Of a stretch of 64,000 nt of DNA, positions 46,893-56,028 are shown piece after piece (the first letter of the stretch is position 1; the number at the start of each line of letters is the position of its first letter). Both the position numbers and the translations under genes were made by a program. The DNA is from Candidatus Kapaibacterium sp. (GTDB taxonomy: Bacteria; Bacteroidota; Ignavibacteria; Kapaibacteriales; UBA7675), in assembly GCA_028284775.1 (NCBI GenBank), contig JANQRB010000175.1, positions 26,902-90,901 on the forward strand, given 5' to 3'. The notes under the pieces were generated by a model. That model saw only the letters and a list, made by a program, of their open reading frames with translations, did no database searches and was not told the DNA's origin.

Positions 46893-47096
46893 CGAGTTGA
46901 ATTTTTTTTTCAATAACTTCCCGCGACTTCAGAATAGCAGATCGAGCGACGGCCCATCGCTCCGCGAATGCGTCAATATCGGTGTCACCCGGCCTTACCA
47001 GCACCTTATTGCGCGCTTGCCATTCAAACACTCATTTGTATCCGCCCCCTTTCCCGGCGAGGGCCTTTTTTACTATTGTTTTAAAGGGTATCGATC

Positions 47097-48860
47097 ATGA
47101 CCAGATCATCTGTCAGTTTGTTCATTGTCGCCGCTTTTTTTACGGCCGATTTCGCATTTGCCTGCGGTCCTTATCCCTGGAATACGATGGGCCCCTGCTG
47201 TTGCGCGGCTTATAAGCCGTCCGGAGTAAATATCAGTCGGAATGGAGATGTAGACCAGCCCCGGGTTTCGGAAGTATCAGTCGCCAGAAGCAGGATACCG
47301 CAAGAAGAAAACTTCCTGAGCTGCAAAACTCCCTTAGCGGTAGTCCCGCGGTCTTGCCCTGAAGTTCAGCTTGAGTCGGATGCCCAATTCTTGTACAGGT
47401 TTCAGTTAGGTAAGGCAGACAGGATTGACAAAACGAGCGCGGAGGCTTTCGCCGTCCCGGGCGCCGAGCAGATTCTCTTCCGCTTCAGCTCTGAACACGC
47501 TGTCGGCGCGAACCCCACGAATGTAACTATCAGCGATTTTAACAATGATGGCCACCCGGACATGGTTGTCGCTAATCATGACGTGGGGAGTATGACGGTG
47601 CTGCTGAACGACGGTCAGGCGGGCTTCACAAGCAGTTTCACCAGTCGCAACCAGGGTTTCGGCGGCTACAAACCCCAGGCCGCCGATGTTAACGACGATG
47701 GTCTGAATGATATCGTCATGCCGCACCGCTTTGAAGACAAAGTGCAGGTATTCTTTAATCTGGGCAAGGGCAGGTTCAGCAGCAGACAGATCTTAAACAC
47801 AGAGAAAGAGCCGCAATCCATCGTCATCAGGGACTTTGATGAGGACGGGGACCGTGATCTGGCGATTTTGACGAATTCCTCAATCAGCCGCTTCCTGGAA
47901 ATTTACAGCAACGACGGCGCAGGTAATTTCGCCTTGACTTTTCAGCTTGATATTTCAGGCATCAGCACGCGTATCTCCGAATTCCCGGTCGTACACGACT
48001 TCGATGAGGACGGCGATCCGGACATTGCCCTGAACGATAATTCGCGGCGTCTTTCGATTCTGCTGAACAATGGCGACGGCAGCTTCATAAGCCATGATAC
48101 CGGCGCTTTCGAACAGGGGCACCCCAGCGGACTCGATTTCGACGGCGACGGCGATCTGGACATTGCCATCAGCGGCGTCGATCGTCGGCAGATCGTGATC
48201 CTCGAAAACCTGGGCGGCCTGAATTTCCGACAACGGCCGACCTATCTTACAAAGGAGATGCCTTTTTACATTGTCGCAGAAGATGTTAACCAGGACAATC
48301 TTGTCGATCTGATTGTCAGCTCGACCGTGGATAATATGCTGACGGTGCATTTCAATCGCGGTGACGGCAGTTTTGAGCTTGCGGCTTTTCATATTAACGT
48401 CGACCGAGCATCGCGCTTCGAGGCTGGCGACCTGGATGGCGACGGCATCCTCGACCTCGCCCTTGTTAACGGCAGCCCGCAGGGGAGTGACAATGTCGCA
48501 TCCGTCTACCTTGGCAGCTCGGGCTCCGGCAACAGTGACAGTAAGGACAAGTTCAGCATCGGAATGAAGGAAGGCCCGATTGACGCTGTCGCGGTCGGTC
48601 AACTGGCCGTGTTTCCCAATCCCTCGGAAGGCCGGCTGACTGTGGCATTTGAACATAACAATGGCGGAATGCTCGAGTTTCGCATAGCTGATATGCGGGG
48701 CACCGAAGTATTCCGGACCGCATTCGAGGCAAGCAAAGATGCACAAGGGGTGCAGACGCTGCGCCTTGACGCTCTGCCTGCCGGTATGTACATCATTGCC
48801 CTTACAACTCCCGACGGCCTTGTCATTGCGCGTCAAATGATAAGTCTGCTCGGCTCCTGA
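47097..48860 (+). CDS. T9SS-sorted FG-GAP/VCBS repeat protein (cluster member 2)
   Basis: A 587-residue secreted protein. The signal peptide runs to FTADFAFAC, then a Cys-rich linker (GPCCCAAYKPSG). From about residue 140 to 470 there are seven or so FG-GAP repeats, each with a Ca2+-type D-x-N/D-x-D-G-x-x-D loop: DFNNDGHPDMVVAN, DVNDDGLNDIVMPH, DFDEDGDRDLAIL, DFDGDGDLDIAIS, DLDGDGILDLALV. They fold as an integrin-like seven-bladed propeller. A T9SS domain ends it (AVFPNPSEGRLTVAFEH). Probably a calcium-stabilised surface adhesin or binding protein. Confidence 0.9.
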   Translation: MTRSSVSLFIVAAFFTADFAFACGPYPWNTMGPCCCAAYKPSGVNISRNGDVDQPRVSEVSVARSRIPQEENFLSCKTPLAVVPRSCPEVQLESDAQFLYRFQLGKADRIDKTSAEAFAVPGAEQILFRFSSEHAVGANPTNVTISDFNNDGHPDMVVANHDVGSMTVLLNDGQAGFTSSFTSRNQGFGGYKPQAADVNDDGLNDIVMPHRFEDKVQVFFNLGKGRFSSRQILNTEKEPQSIVIRDFDEDGDRDLAILTNSSISRFLEIYSNDGAGNFALTFQLDISGISTRISEFPVVHDFDEDGDPDIALNDNSRRLSILLNNGDGSFISHDTGAFEQGHPSGLDFDGDGDLDIAISGVDRRQIVILENLGGLNFRQRPTYLTKEMPFYIVAEDVNQDNLVDLIVSSTVDNMLTVHFNRGDGSFELAAFHINVDRASRFEAGDLDGDGILDLALVNGSPQGSDNVASVYLGSSGSGNSDSKDKFSIGMKEGPIDAVAVGQLAVFPNPSEGRLTVAFEHNNGGMLEFRIADMRGTEVFRTAFEASKDAQGVQTLRLDALPAGMYIIALTTPDGLVIARQMISLLGS

Positions 48861-48981
48861 AATTCGCGCGCGCTTCCTATCAGGTCTACATCGATTCCAA
48901 GCGGACTCTGCGCGCTTCCTGTTAATCAGACTCTTTCCCGGCTGGAGTGTTTATGTACCCGAACTCTCAGAGGATTTCATT

Positions 48982-49599
48982 ATGAACAGTTCACTAGGCA
49001 GCTTAGTTACGCTAAGCGTTTTCTTTATTGCTGAAGCCGCGATGGCTTGCGGCAGTTATGGAACATACAGATTTCTCCGTTCCGACTGCATTCGTCTGGT
49101 GCAGCCGGCAATCCAGACGGTTGTTAACTCGGAAGTTAAGAGTAGCGCCACGGTTCCCCTTCAGGTCAATTCCGCAACGATGGAACAACGGCAAGTTGAC
49201 CTAGCTATCGTTGGCGGCATGGGACAAAGCATCAATTCCCATACCGGTCAGATTGCAAAACAGGCGCAGATCCACGGCGAAACCGGCGCCGCCCCCGGCT
49301 CAGAATCGCAGACCGACAAGGCTGTAATCGCTCCGGTCAGCAGCCTCCAGGCATATCCCAATCCCTCCGACGGCAATCTGAACCTGGTATTCGACTACGC
49401 CGGCGATGATGAATTCGAGATACGTGTCAGCGACTTGCGGGGCGTCACGGTCTACCGACGATCCATCGAAGGAAATGGGCAGCGCATCGTTCATCCTTTG
49501 CGGCTCAATGTTCCCTCAGGCGTGTACATCGCGACGATCAGATCGCTGAACGGCGTATTGATCGGCCATCGGATGCTCAGTATCGATGAGCCCGATTGA
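48982..49599 (+). CDS. Small T9SS-sorted secreted protein (cluster member 3)
   Basis: A 205-residue protein starting at ATG 48982, seven bases after AGAGGA. Signal peptide LVTLSVFFIAEAAMAC, then a short linker of about 90 residues with no fold apparent, then a T9SS sorting domain (LQAYPNPSDGNLNLVFDY, IRVSDLRGVTVYRRS, PSGVYIATIRSLNG). The sorting domain is close to that of the gene at 45830. The near-lack of a cargo domain suggests a small carrier, a decayed relative, or a peptide-size cargo. Confidence 0.8.
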   Translation: MNSSLGSLVTLSVFFIAEAAMACGSYGTYRFLRSDCIRLVQPAIQTVVNSEVKSSATVPLQVNSATMEQRQVDLAIVGGMGQSINSHTGQIAKQAQIHGETGAAPGSESQTDKAVIAPVSSLQAYPNPSDGNLNLVFDYAGDDEFEIRVSDLRGVTVYRRSIEGNGQRIVHPLRLNVPSGVYIATIRSLNGVLIGHRMLSIDEPD

Positions 49600-49836
49600 C
49601 GGATCGCTAGAATACTGAGGAAGACCAATTCGATTGCTCTACGGCAGGTGTCGCAGAGCAATCGTTATTTTAGGATTTACTATCTTGCCTGCGTTGGACC
49701 GAATCGCGGCGCAGATTGTCGCAATCGCGTCTCTCTCCCTCGCTTCGTCTTGCGGCTGCCCGGCCAGTGATGATTCGACGGATAACTTGTTCAGCAAATT
49801 TAGGCTTTATCAACAAACATTCACGCGAGGCCCAAA

Positions 49837-50292
49837 GTGCAATACAAAGCCGATTCGCCGGAAGAATACATCGAAATGCTTCCCGAGGAACGCAAACTGC
49901 CGATGATGGAATTACGCGAAACAATCAGACAAAACCTGCCCGAAGGATTCGCGGAAGAAATGAGCTATGGGATGATCGGCTACGTTGTCCCTCATTCGCG
50001 CTACCCGAATGGATATCACTGCGACCCCAAGCTTCCCTTGCCTTTTATGAATATCGCGTCGCAGAAGCACTTCATTGGATTCTACCACATGGGAATTTAT
50101 GTTAACAATGAATTGATGAACTGGTTTGTAGATGAGTATCCCAAGTACAACAGCACAAAACTGGATATGGGCAAAAGCTGCGTTCGCTTCAAGAAGATTG
50201 ACAAACTGCCTTATCGCTTAATCGGCGAGCTGGTGCAAAAGATGAGTGTTGACGATTGGATCGCGTCGTACGAAAGTCAGATAAAAAAATAA
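49837..50292 (+). CDS. DUF1801 family protein
   Basis: A 151-residue YdhG-type protein starting at GTG 49837. DUF1801 features are clear: an N-terminal ADSPEEYIEMLPEERK, ETIRQNLPEGFAEEMSYGM, a central YHCDPKLPLPFMNIASQKHF, and SCVRFKKIDKLPYRLIGELV. The family is widespread, uncharacterised, related by fold to iron-chaperone-like or frataxin-type domains. No nearby gene gives context. Confidence 0.88.
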   Translation: MQYKADSPEEYIEMLPEERKLPMMELRETIRQNLPEGFAEEMSYGMIGYVVPHSRYPNGYHCDPKLPLPFMNIASQKHFIGFYHMGIYVNNELMNWFVDEYPKYNSTKLDMGKSCVRFKKIDKLPYRLIGELVQKMSVDDWIASYESQIKK

Positions 50293-50554
50293 CAGCGGGC
50301 TTTGGATGCGGCGGTACAGAGAGTCTGTATTCGACCAGTGCCCCAGGACCTCATTCGACGCTCAAAACGCGCCGTCGTCTGGCAGTCACGGCCAGGTCTC
50401 CGGTCAGATGATGAAATTGTTTGATACTGTGCTTAACAATTTCGCCCGAGTCGGCAAAAATACATGAATCCAATTCTATCTGGTGATAAAGCAAAGCGAG
50501 TTTATTTCCCGGTGCATAGGACGCTAAACCGATCTAAGGGAAGGACTATTCGAC

Positions 50555-51493
50555 GTGAAAACAAGCACAAAGGACTCGACGACAATACTGCTAATCGTCA
50601 TCTGTTTTTGGCTGTCGCTACTAACAGTAATTTCACTGACCGGCAGATTCGGAGAAGTAGATTTCTCCTTGAGCTTTATTAACAACGTTGAAGTGAACAG
50701 CGACGAGTTTTCCGAAATCGGCACAGGCAAAGACATACATGTGGGAGTATTGAAAGATGAGCCGGCAGTCCTCAAGCCATCTGAGACCGAAAGGGCTTTC
50801 GTTCAACCCAATACCTTTGATAGCATTCCGAGATCCTCTCAGTCAATCGATGAGGAGTTGGTTGCTTACTACAAATTTAATGGGAATGCGATTGACGCAT
50901 CCGAAAACAAACTCCACGGGAAGGATTCTGATGCAGTGTTTATACGGAATAACACATCGACTGGAGATAAAGCGCTAAGCTGCCAAACCCCGACCTCACT
51001 AATCGAGATTCCGAGCACGGCTATTGATGCAGCCAACTTTTCTATTTCCGGACATTTCAAAATAAGCAAAGACAAGTATGCACAGAGTATTATCGGCAAC
51101 TATGTTGCTTGCTCGTACAGCGGTCAAGGATTTCAATTGATCTATTATGGAAGCGCTGCGAATGGAGACCCCAGGTTAAGCCTGTACATAGGCGGCAAAA
51201 TGGCCATCACAAAGCACGGCAGTCTGGTTGATAGCAAATGGCATCACTTTGTACTTACATTCACGGATGAGAAGTGTGCATTGCATCTGGATCAACATGT
51301 TATTGAAAGCCAATCGATGACATACCATCGGACTAAGGAGCCTTTGTTAATAGGAAACTCTAAGTCGGCCAGTCATGATTGCGGATATGGAAACAGCCGT
51401 AATTTTTCCGGGTTGCTGGATGAGTTCAGAATTTATTCGAAAGAGCTGTCGCAAGAAGATATTTCGACAATCGCGCGCGTTGGCAACTTATAG
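50555..51493 (+). CDS. LamG-domain membrane-anchored protein
   Basis: A 312-residue protein with an N-terminal hydrophobic anchor (TILLIVICFWLSLLTVISL) and start at GTG 50555. From about residue 100 it is a LamG/concanavalin-like jelly roll: ELVAYYKFNGNAIDASENK, then SISGHFKISKDKYAQSIIG, WHHFVLTFTDEKCALHLD and FSGLLDEFRIYSKELSQED. This is the classic LamG pattern for sugar or protein binding. There is no sorting domain, so it is probably inner-membrane- or surface-anchored. It precedes the regulator/collar module but reads as a separate unit. Confidence 0.83.
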   Translation: MKTSTKDSTTILLIVICFWLSLLTVISLTGRFGEVDFSLSFINNVEVNSDEFSEIGTGKDIHVGVLKDEPAVLKPSETERAFVQPNTFDSIPRSSQSIDEELVAYYKFNGNAIDASENKLHGKDSDAVFIRNNTSTGDKALSCQTPTSLIEIPSTAIDAANFSISGHFKISKDKYAQSIIGNYVACSYSGQGFQLIYYGSAANGDPRLSLYIGGKMAITKHGSLVDSKWHHFVLTFTDEKCALHLDQHVIESQSMTYHRTKEPLLIGNSKSASHDCGYGNSRNFSGLLDEFRIYSKELSQEDISTIARVGNL

Positions 51494-51691
51494 TACATAG
51501 ACGTGCAATTGCTGTCAGCTCTTAAACTGAGCTCAAAGATTTGAAAAGAGCTGAGAAATAAAGGCGCTAAAAGTTACTTTACCTGCCGGACGACAGAGCC
51601 TTAATGTCCGGACACTTTGCCATAAAATGTCTAAGCGGAGATAGAAGCCTCCGGGAACAACCCGCCGACCAATTTATTCCGGCATTTTTGT

Positions 51692-53563
51692 ATGGACGAA
51701 ACCCACATTCGAGAATTAGAAGCAAAGCTCGCTGACACGCGCGGCCTGGAAAGAATTGAGATTCTCAATGCTTTAGCCGGCAGTCTGCGCCACGATGATC
51801 TGACGCGCGCGCATGCATTCGCCAATGAAGCCTTTCAGCTTGCCCAAACTGGCGCTACCCGACGAATGAGAGAATTGAGAGCATTGACAACGGAAAGCGG
51901 AAATCAGGAGGAGCGGGACGACCCTGCGGTCAGGCTCTACCACAAGTGTCGGGCGTTCAGTCTGGGACATATCGGCTATTGTCTTGGGCAGCAGGGCAAG
52001 GTAAAAGAGTCGAACGAAGCCCTGCAGCAAGCCCTGAAGGACTTTCAGATGCTTGGCATAAAAGAGGGCAAGGCACTGATACTGTATTTGCAAGGCTGCA
52101 GCGACGAGACAAGGGGCGCTTATGAATCCGCGCTTGCGAACCTTAGCGCGGCCCGCGACTTGTTCAGGAAAACTGGCGGAAGGGCCGAGGAAGCCGATGC
52201 ACTTCTCATGATGGGAGCCGTTTATCTGCATCAGAACCATTACCACGCCGCACTCGAAGCAATGAACCAATCGCTCGAGCTCTCCCGCCAGGGCGAGGAT
52301 CCGAATCGACAGGCCCACATTCTCACGAGTCTCGGGGTTGTCTACATGGATCTGAACGATTATGAAAAGGCGCTCGAATTCTTCCTGCAATGCCAGGCAA
52401 TGTCTGCGCGGATTCACGACAAGAACCTGGAAGCAACAAATCTTAACAATCTCGGCAGCCTGCATTACGACCTGCATGACTTTGGCAAGGCGCAGGCGTA
52501 TTATGAGCAAAGTTATGCGCTGCGCCTGTCGCTGCATGACATTCGCGGTCAGGCCATTTCACTTAACGGCATCGGTATCTGTCTCTCGCGCTCGCAAAAA
52601 TACCAGGAGGCACTTGACAAGTTCACCGACAGTCTGGCGCTCCTCGAACAGGCGCCGGCCATCGCCGTTCAGACGATCGTGCTGAACAACATCGGCGACA
52701 TACATTCGCGGCGGCAGCACTATAAGGAGGCGCGCACAATCTTTAAGCTCAGCCTCGAAATCTCCCGCCAGGTCGGCGACAGGCAGCAGATAGCGCAGAG
52801 CCTCTATCGCATCGGCAAGATATGCCTTGATCAGCAAGCGGAGGCGGAGGCCCGGCTCCACTTTCAAGAGGCCCTGGTGGTCAGCGAGGGAGTTAACATC
52901 AGAGGTCTGGCGCTCGATATTCGCATGGGTCTCGCCAGGGCCTGTCAGAATAGCGGCGATATGGCCGAAGCCGGCCACCACTATGAAGCGGCCCTGGTCC
53001 TGAAAGATAAACTTGCCGGGACGGAGGCCGATGATCGTCTCAACAAACTGCGTATCCTGCATGAAGTGGCCCAAACGCAGCAGGAGCGTGAAATTCTTCG
53101 CTTGCGGAATAAACAGCTCGAACAAGACATGGAACTTCAGCGCAGGGATCTCACCGCCAATGCTCTGCATATCTCGCAGAAGAATGACCTGCTGCGCCGC
53201 ATCAGCCGGGATCTCTCAAAAGTCCTGCGCGCGCCCGCGATCGAGTTTGAATCGCGCATTCGCGACATGCAGCGAGAAATCAACAGCTCGATCGGTAGCG
53301 AAGACGCCTGGACGAGCTTCGAAGAGCAATTCAAAAACGTCCATCTTGATTTCCTGGAGACATTGACATCGCGCTACCCAAAGCTCACCGCCACCGAACG
53401 CCGCGTCTGCGCCCTCGTCAAGCTCAACTTGTCCAACAAAGAAATCAGCCGCATGATGAACGTCGCCCCGCGCAGCATCGAAGTATACCGCAACCGTATC
53501 CGCAAGAAGCTCGCCTTGCCTCCCGAGTCGAAGCTCTCGGCCTTTTTGCTGAGCCTGCGCTGA
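51692..53563 (+). CDS. TPR/coiled-coil/HTH regulator, module 1
   Basis: A 623-residue regulator. Ten or so TPR-like repeats fill residues about 60-440 (SLGHIGYCLGQQGKVKESN, YEKALEFFLQCQAMSARI, LNGIGICLSRSQKYQEALD). A coiled coil follows (LNKLRILHEVAQTQQERE, LRLRNKQLEQDMELQ). The last 63 residues are a LuxR-like HTH: LTATERRVCALVKLNLSNKE, then MNVAPRSIEVYRNRIRKKL. No receiver, kinase or membrane domain is present. It is a close paralogue of the 56029 gene and lies upstream of a tail-collar gene at 54021. Confidence 0.9.
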   Translation: MDETHIRELEAKLADTRGLERIEILNALAGSLRHDDLTRAHAFANEAFQLAQTGATRRMRELRALTTESGNQEERDDPAVRLYHKCRAFSLGHIGYCLGQQGKVKESNEALQQALKDFQMLGIKEGKALILYLQGCSDETRGAYESALANLSAARDLFRKTGGRAEEADALLMMGAVYLHQNHYHAALEAMNQSLELSRQGEDPNRQAHILTSLGVVYMDLNDYEKALEFFLQCQAMSARIHDKNLEATNLNNLGSLHYDLHDFGKAQAYYEQSYALRLSLHDIRGQAISLNGIGICLSRSQKYQEALDKFTDSLALLEQAPAIAVQTIVLNNIGDIHSRRQHYKEARTIFKLSLEISRQVGDRQQIAQSLYRIGKICLDQQAEAEARLHFQEALVVSEGVNIRGLALDIRMGLARACQNSGDMAEAGHHYEAALVLKDKLAGTEADDRLNKLRILHEVAQTQQEREILRLRNKQLEQDMELQRRDLTANALHISQKNDLLRRISRDLSKVLRAPAIEFESRIRDMQREINSSIGSEDAWTSFEEQFKNVHLDFLETLTSRYPKLTATERRVCALVKLNLSNKEISRMMNVAPRSIEVYRNRIRKKLALPPESKLSAFLLSLR

Positions 53564-54020
53564 CCGGCCATGCGATTGTGAAGTAATTGTAGGGGCGGAT
53601 TTAAGAATTGCCTGCGTCGGGCGCTGCCCTCGAAAACCACCAGTCTCTTCTTGCCTTCCAGGATTTTGAAAACGCGCCCGGCGCTTGAGATCGAAGCGCT
53701 GACTTCCCCGACACGGCTCCCGATGAAATTGTTTGGCAATTGTAGGGGTATCGCACATTAACGATGCTTGCATATTGTGGCTGTATCCACTCGCATCCAG
53801 TGAGGGTTTCGGACGAGGCTCGGAAGGGCACCGGACGATAGAAGGGATAATAGTTCGCAAGCGTCCCGGAGTGAGGTCCTCAATCCGGATTCAATGACCT
53901 GAAAGAATCAAAAAGATTGATTGATAGCGCGCCGCGACCTTGTCGACTGTAAAATACTGTGAATTGGCGGTGGATGAGTTCATTATTTATCAAATCACTA
54001 CTCAGATTTCAGGAGTTCAA
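53564..54020. other. Intergenic region with TGTAGGGG motifs
   Basis: About 460 bases. AATTGTAGGGG occurs at 53585 and again at 53738; a related TTGTAGGGGCGGCGATT lies at about 58060 after the second regulator. These G-rich motifs are seen as parts of dispersed elements in many bacteria. An AGGAG at 54011 serves the collar gene. No gene is supported. Confidence 0.55.
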
Positions 54021-54572
54021 ATGGAAGTATTTTTGGGAACGATTCTGTTGTGGCCGATTAACTTTGCGCCGCGCAATTGGGCCTTTTGTCATGGCCAATT
54101 ACTGTTAACGCGGGAAAATCCGGCATTGTTTGGTCTGCTCGGCATTACTTATGGCGGCGACGGACGTCAGACCTTCGGGCTGCCCGACCTGCGCGGCCGT
54201 GTCCCGGTCGGGATCGGCAGCAGCGCGGTGCCGCGCCTGGGTGTTGCAAGAGGCAGTGAAACCGTAACGCTGGGAATAAATGAAATTCCGGGACATAGCC
54301 ATGCCGTTAACTGCAACAATGAGGCCGACTCCGGCGATTCAAACAACCCGAGCAATAATTTTCCCGGCGTCGGCCAGCTGTCAGGCAGCGGCCCCACCGC
54401 AACTCCGCTTAACATGAATTGGGCGAGCGCACTCCCTCCGAACGGCGGCTCGACCATGAATATTAACACGATCGAGCAGACCGGCGGCGGACTGCCGCAT
54501 GACAATATGCAGCCTTCCTTGGGCCTGAATTTTATCATCGCTCTGGTTGGCATTCGTCCATCGAGGAATTGA
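54021..54572 (+). CDS. Phage tail-collar domain protein (MdpB-like), copy 1
   Basis: A 183-residue protein starting at ATG 54021, five bases after AGGAG. It matches the microcystin-dependent protein/tail-collar family: FLGTILLWPINFAPRNWAF, CHGQLLLTRENPALFGLLG, TYGGDGRQTFGLPDLRGRVP, GSETVTLGINEIPGHSH and IEQTGGGLPHDNMQPSLG. The fold is the short receptor-binding collar region of tail fibres. No phage genes lie nearby and no signal peptide is evident. It sits downstream of the 51692 regulator and is paralogous to 54817 and 58342. Confidence 0.88.
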   Translation: MEVFLGTILLWPINFAPRNWAFCHGQLLLTRENPALFGLLGITYGGDGRQTFGLPDLRGRVPVGIGSSAVPRLGVARGSETVTLGINEIPGHSHAVNCNNEADSGDSNNPSNNFPGVGQLSGSGPTATPLNMNWASALPPNGGSTMNINTIEQTGGGLPHDNMQPSLGLNFIIALVGIRPSRN

Positions 54573-54624
54573 TCTTTGCCGGGCGATACCCGGGTTTCGG
54601 TGGGACATTCGATTTGGAACCGGA

Positions 54625-54713
54625 CACATTGCAGGAAGCAATGTGCCGGCAAGCCATCGGCAGTCAAGCTCTGGCGGTGATGCGGTTGCACCGCATCACC
54701 GAGCCGGCTGCCG
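54625..54713. repeat. Two-hairpin REP-like element, copy 1
   Basis: First hairpin: CACATTGC (54625-54632) pairs with GCAATGTG (54638-54645). Second: GGTGATGCGG (54676-54685) pairs with CCGCATCACC (54691-54700), enclosed by CGGCAG...GGCTGCCG (54658-54713). Copy 2 at 59242-59324 keeps the second hairpin almost perfectly. No T-run follows, so it is not a classic terminator. Confidence 0.82.
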
Positions 54714-54816
54714 AAGCGAGCAGCGGCAAATCCGACGACTCGTAGTCCCGCGCGAACAATCAGCGCCTGACGACTGCAAACAACATCTAGTCAATACTAA
54801 AACTTCTGGAGAAAAT

Positions 54817-55368
54817 ATGGCACCCTTTATAGGAACGATCCTCGAATGGCCACTTAGCTATACGCCGATTAACTGGGCCTTTTGCAATGGTCAATTGCTA
54901 TTCATAAACAGCCATCAGAGTTTGTACAGTTTGCTTGGCACCACTTATGGCGGCGACGGTCGCCGAACATTCGGGCTGCCCAACCTTGTCGGCCGTGTCC
55001 CGGTTGGCGCGGGCCGCAACCCCATCCAAAATCTGGGCGATACAGCGGGCAGTGAATCCGTCACCCTGGGAGTTAACAATATTCCACCGCATTCGCATGC
55101 CCTCAATTGCAATAACGAAGCGACATCCGGTGATTCCAACAACCCGGACAATGCTTATCCGGGCGTTGGCCTCGCTACAGGCAGCGGCCCCACAGCATCG
55201 CCCATTAACACGAACTGGGCTTCTTCACTTCCCGCAGGCGGCGCCGCGATGATGAATATTGCCACCATCGTGGAAAGCGGCGGCGGTCTGCCGCACAACA
55301 ATTTTCAGCCTTCGCTGGGCCTGAATTACATCATTGCCCTGACAGGACCCTATCCTTCAAGGAATTGA
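54817..55368 (+). CDS. Phage tail-collar domain protein (MdpB-like), copy 2
   Basis: A 183-residue protein starting at ATG 54817 after TGGAG. Clear family features: FIGTILEWPLSYTPINWAF, CNGQLLFINSHQSLYSLLG, TYGGDGRRTFGLPNLVGRVP, NNIPPHSHALNCNNEA and VESGGGLPHNNFQPSLG. It is equal in length to the copies at 54021 and 58342. It follows copy 1 by 244 bases, with the REP-like element between, and ends with a conserved hairpin at 55393. Confidence 0.88.
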   Translation: MAPFIGTILEWPLSYTPINWAFCNGQLLFINSHQSLYSLLGTTYGGDGRRTFGLPNLVGRVPVGAGRNPIQNLGDTAGSESVTLGVNNIPPHSHALNCNNEATSGDSNNPDNAYPGVGLATGSGPTASPINTNWASSLPAGGAAMMNIATIVESGGGLPHNNFQPSLGLNYIIALTGPYPSRN

Positions 55369-55392
55369 CGCAGAATGCCCGCCGCTGCTTCC

Positions 55393-55418
55393 GTCCTTCG
55401 GGCTAATTACCGGAGGAC
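55393..55418 (+). terminator. Hairpin after tail-collar copy 2
   Basis: GTCCTTCGG (55393-55401) pairs with CCGGAGGAC (55410-55418) with one G-U pair. There is no T-run, so it may act as a transcript end stabiliser. A similar hairpin follows copy 3 at 58917. Confidence 0.55.
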
Positions 55419-56028
55419 GGACTCCATCATTAATGGCGACAAGGATCCGGAGATCGTGACTCCCCCGCGGATGTTTGCCGGACATTACACAGTGATTGGT
55501 TCGCGCAGGAGTATCGCCCGCGGCGCGAAGAGCAAAACCTTCGGCATTATCGAGAGAGCTCAGATCCTGTCAGGGCAACTCACGGCGGCATTAATCATTG
55601 CAGCATTGATTCTCCAGCCGAGTTGATGCCCGACCTTATCGCATTTGCAATGCAGCCTTCGCCGGATAAGCCCTCCGTTTTGGCGGGTTGTCGGCGGGGA
55701 CTTGCAATTTTGAGCTGCGCGGCTTGCCTGTGCCAACACGTCGGCGGGTCATTCGCAGTGGGGCATCCGCCCTTCTTCGGCGCAGGCTCAGCAGCGATTC
55801 CGCTCCCACAGCCCGTCCTGAGCGACGCTGTAGTGTCCGCGGCACAGTCCTGCTTCGCCCAGCGAATTGCGGGTCAAGTAGCAAGGATCGCCACAATCGC
55901 CGGGAACAGGCACAGGCAATTATTGCATTCAGCGAATTTTCGCCACATTTGCATGCGGCCCTGCCGGACTGCGGCGACGGTCAATATGCAGATAGGACGA
56001 TCACTCAATTTTCTTCAGTCGGAATGCC
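55419..56028. other. Intergenic region before regulator, no supported gene
   Basis: About 610 bases with short frames only; none shows a known domain. The sequence directly before the 56029 gene has no clear ribosome-binding site. Confidence 0.45.

Noticed and set aside
47955..48836. 293-codon minus-strand frame
   Set aside because: Antisense to the FG-GAP repeat gene and repetitive only because that gene is repetitive.
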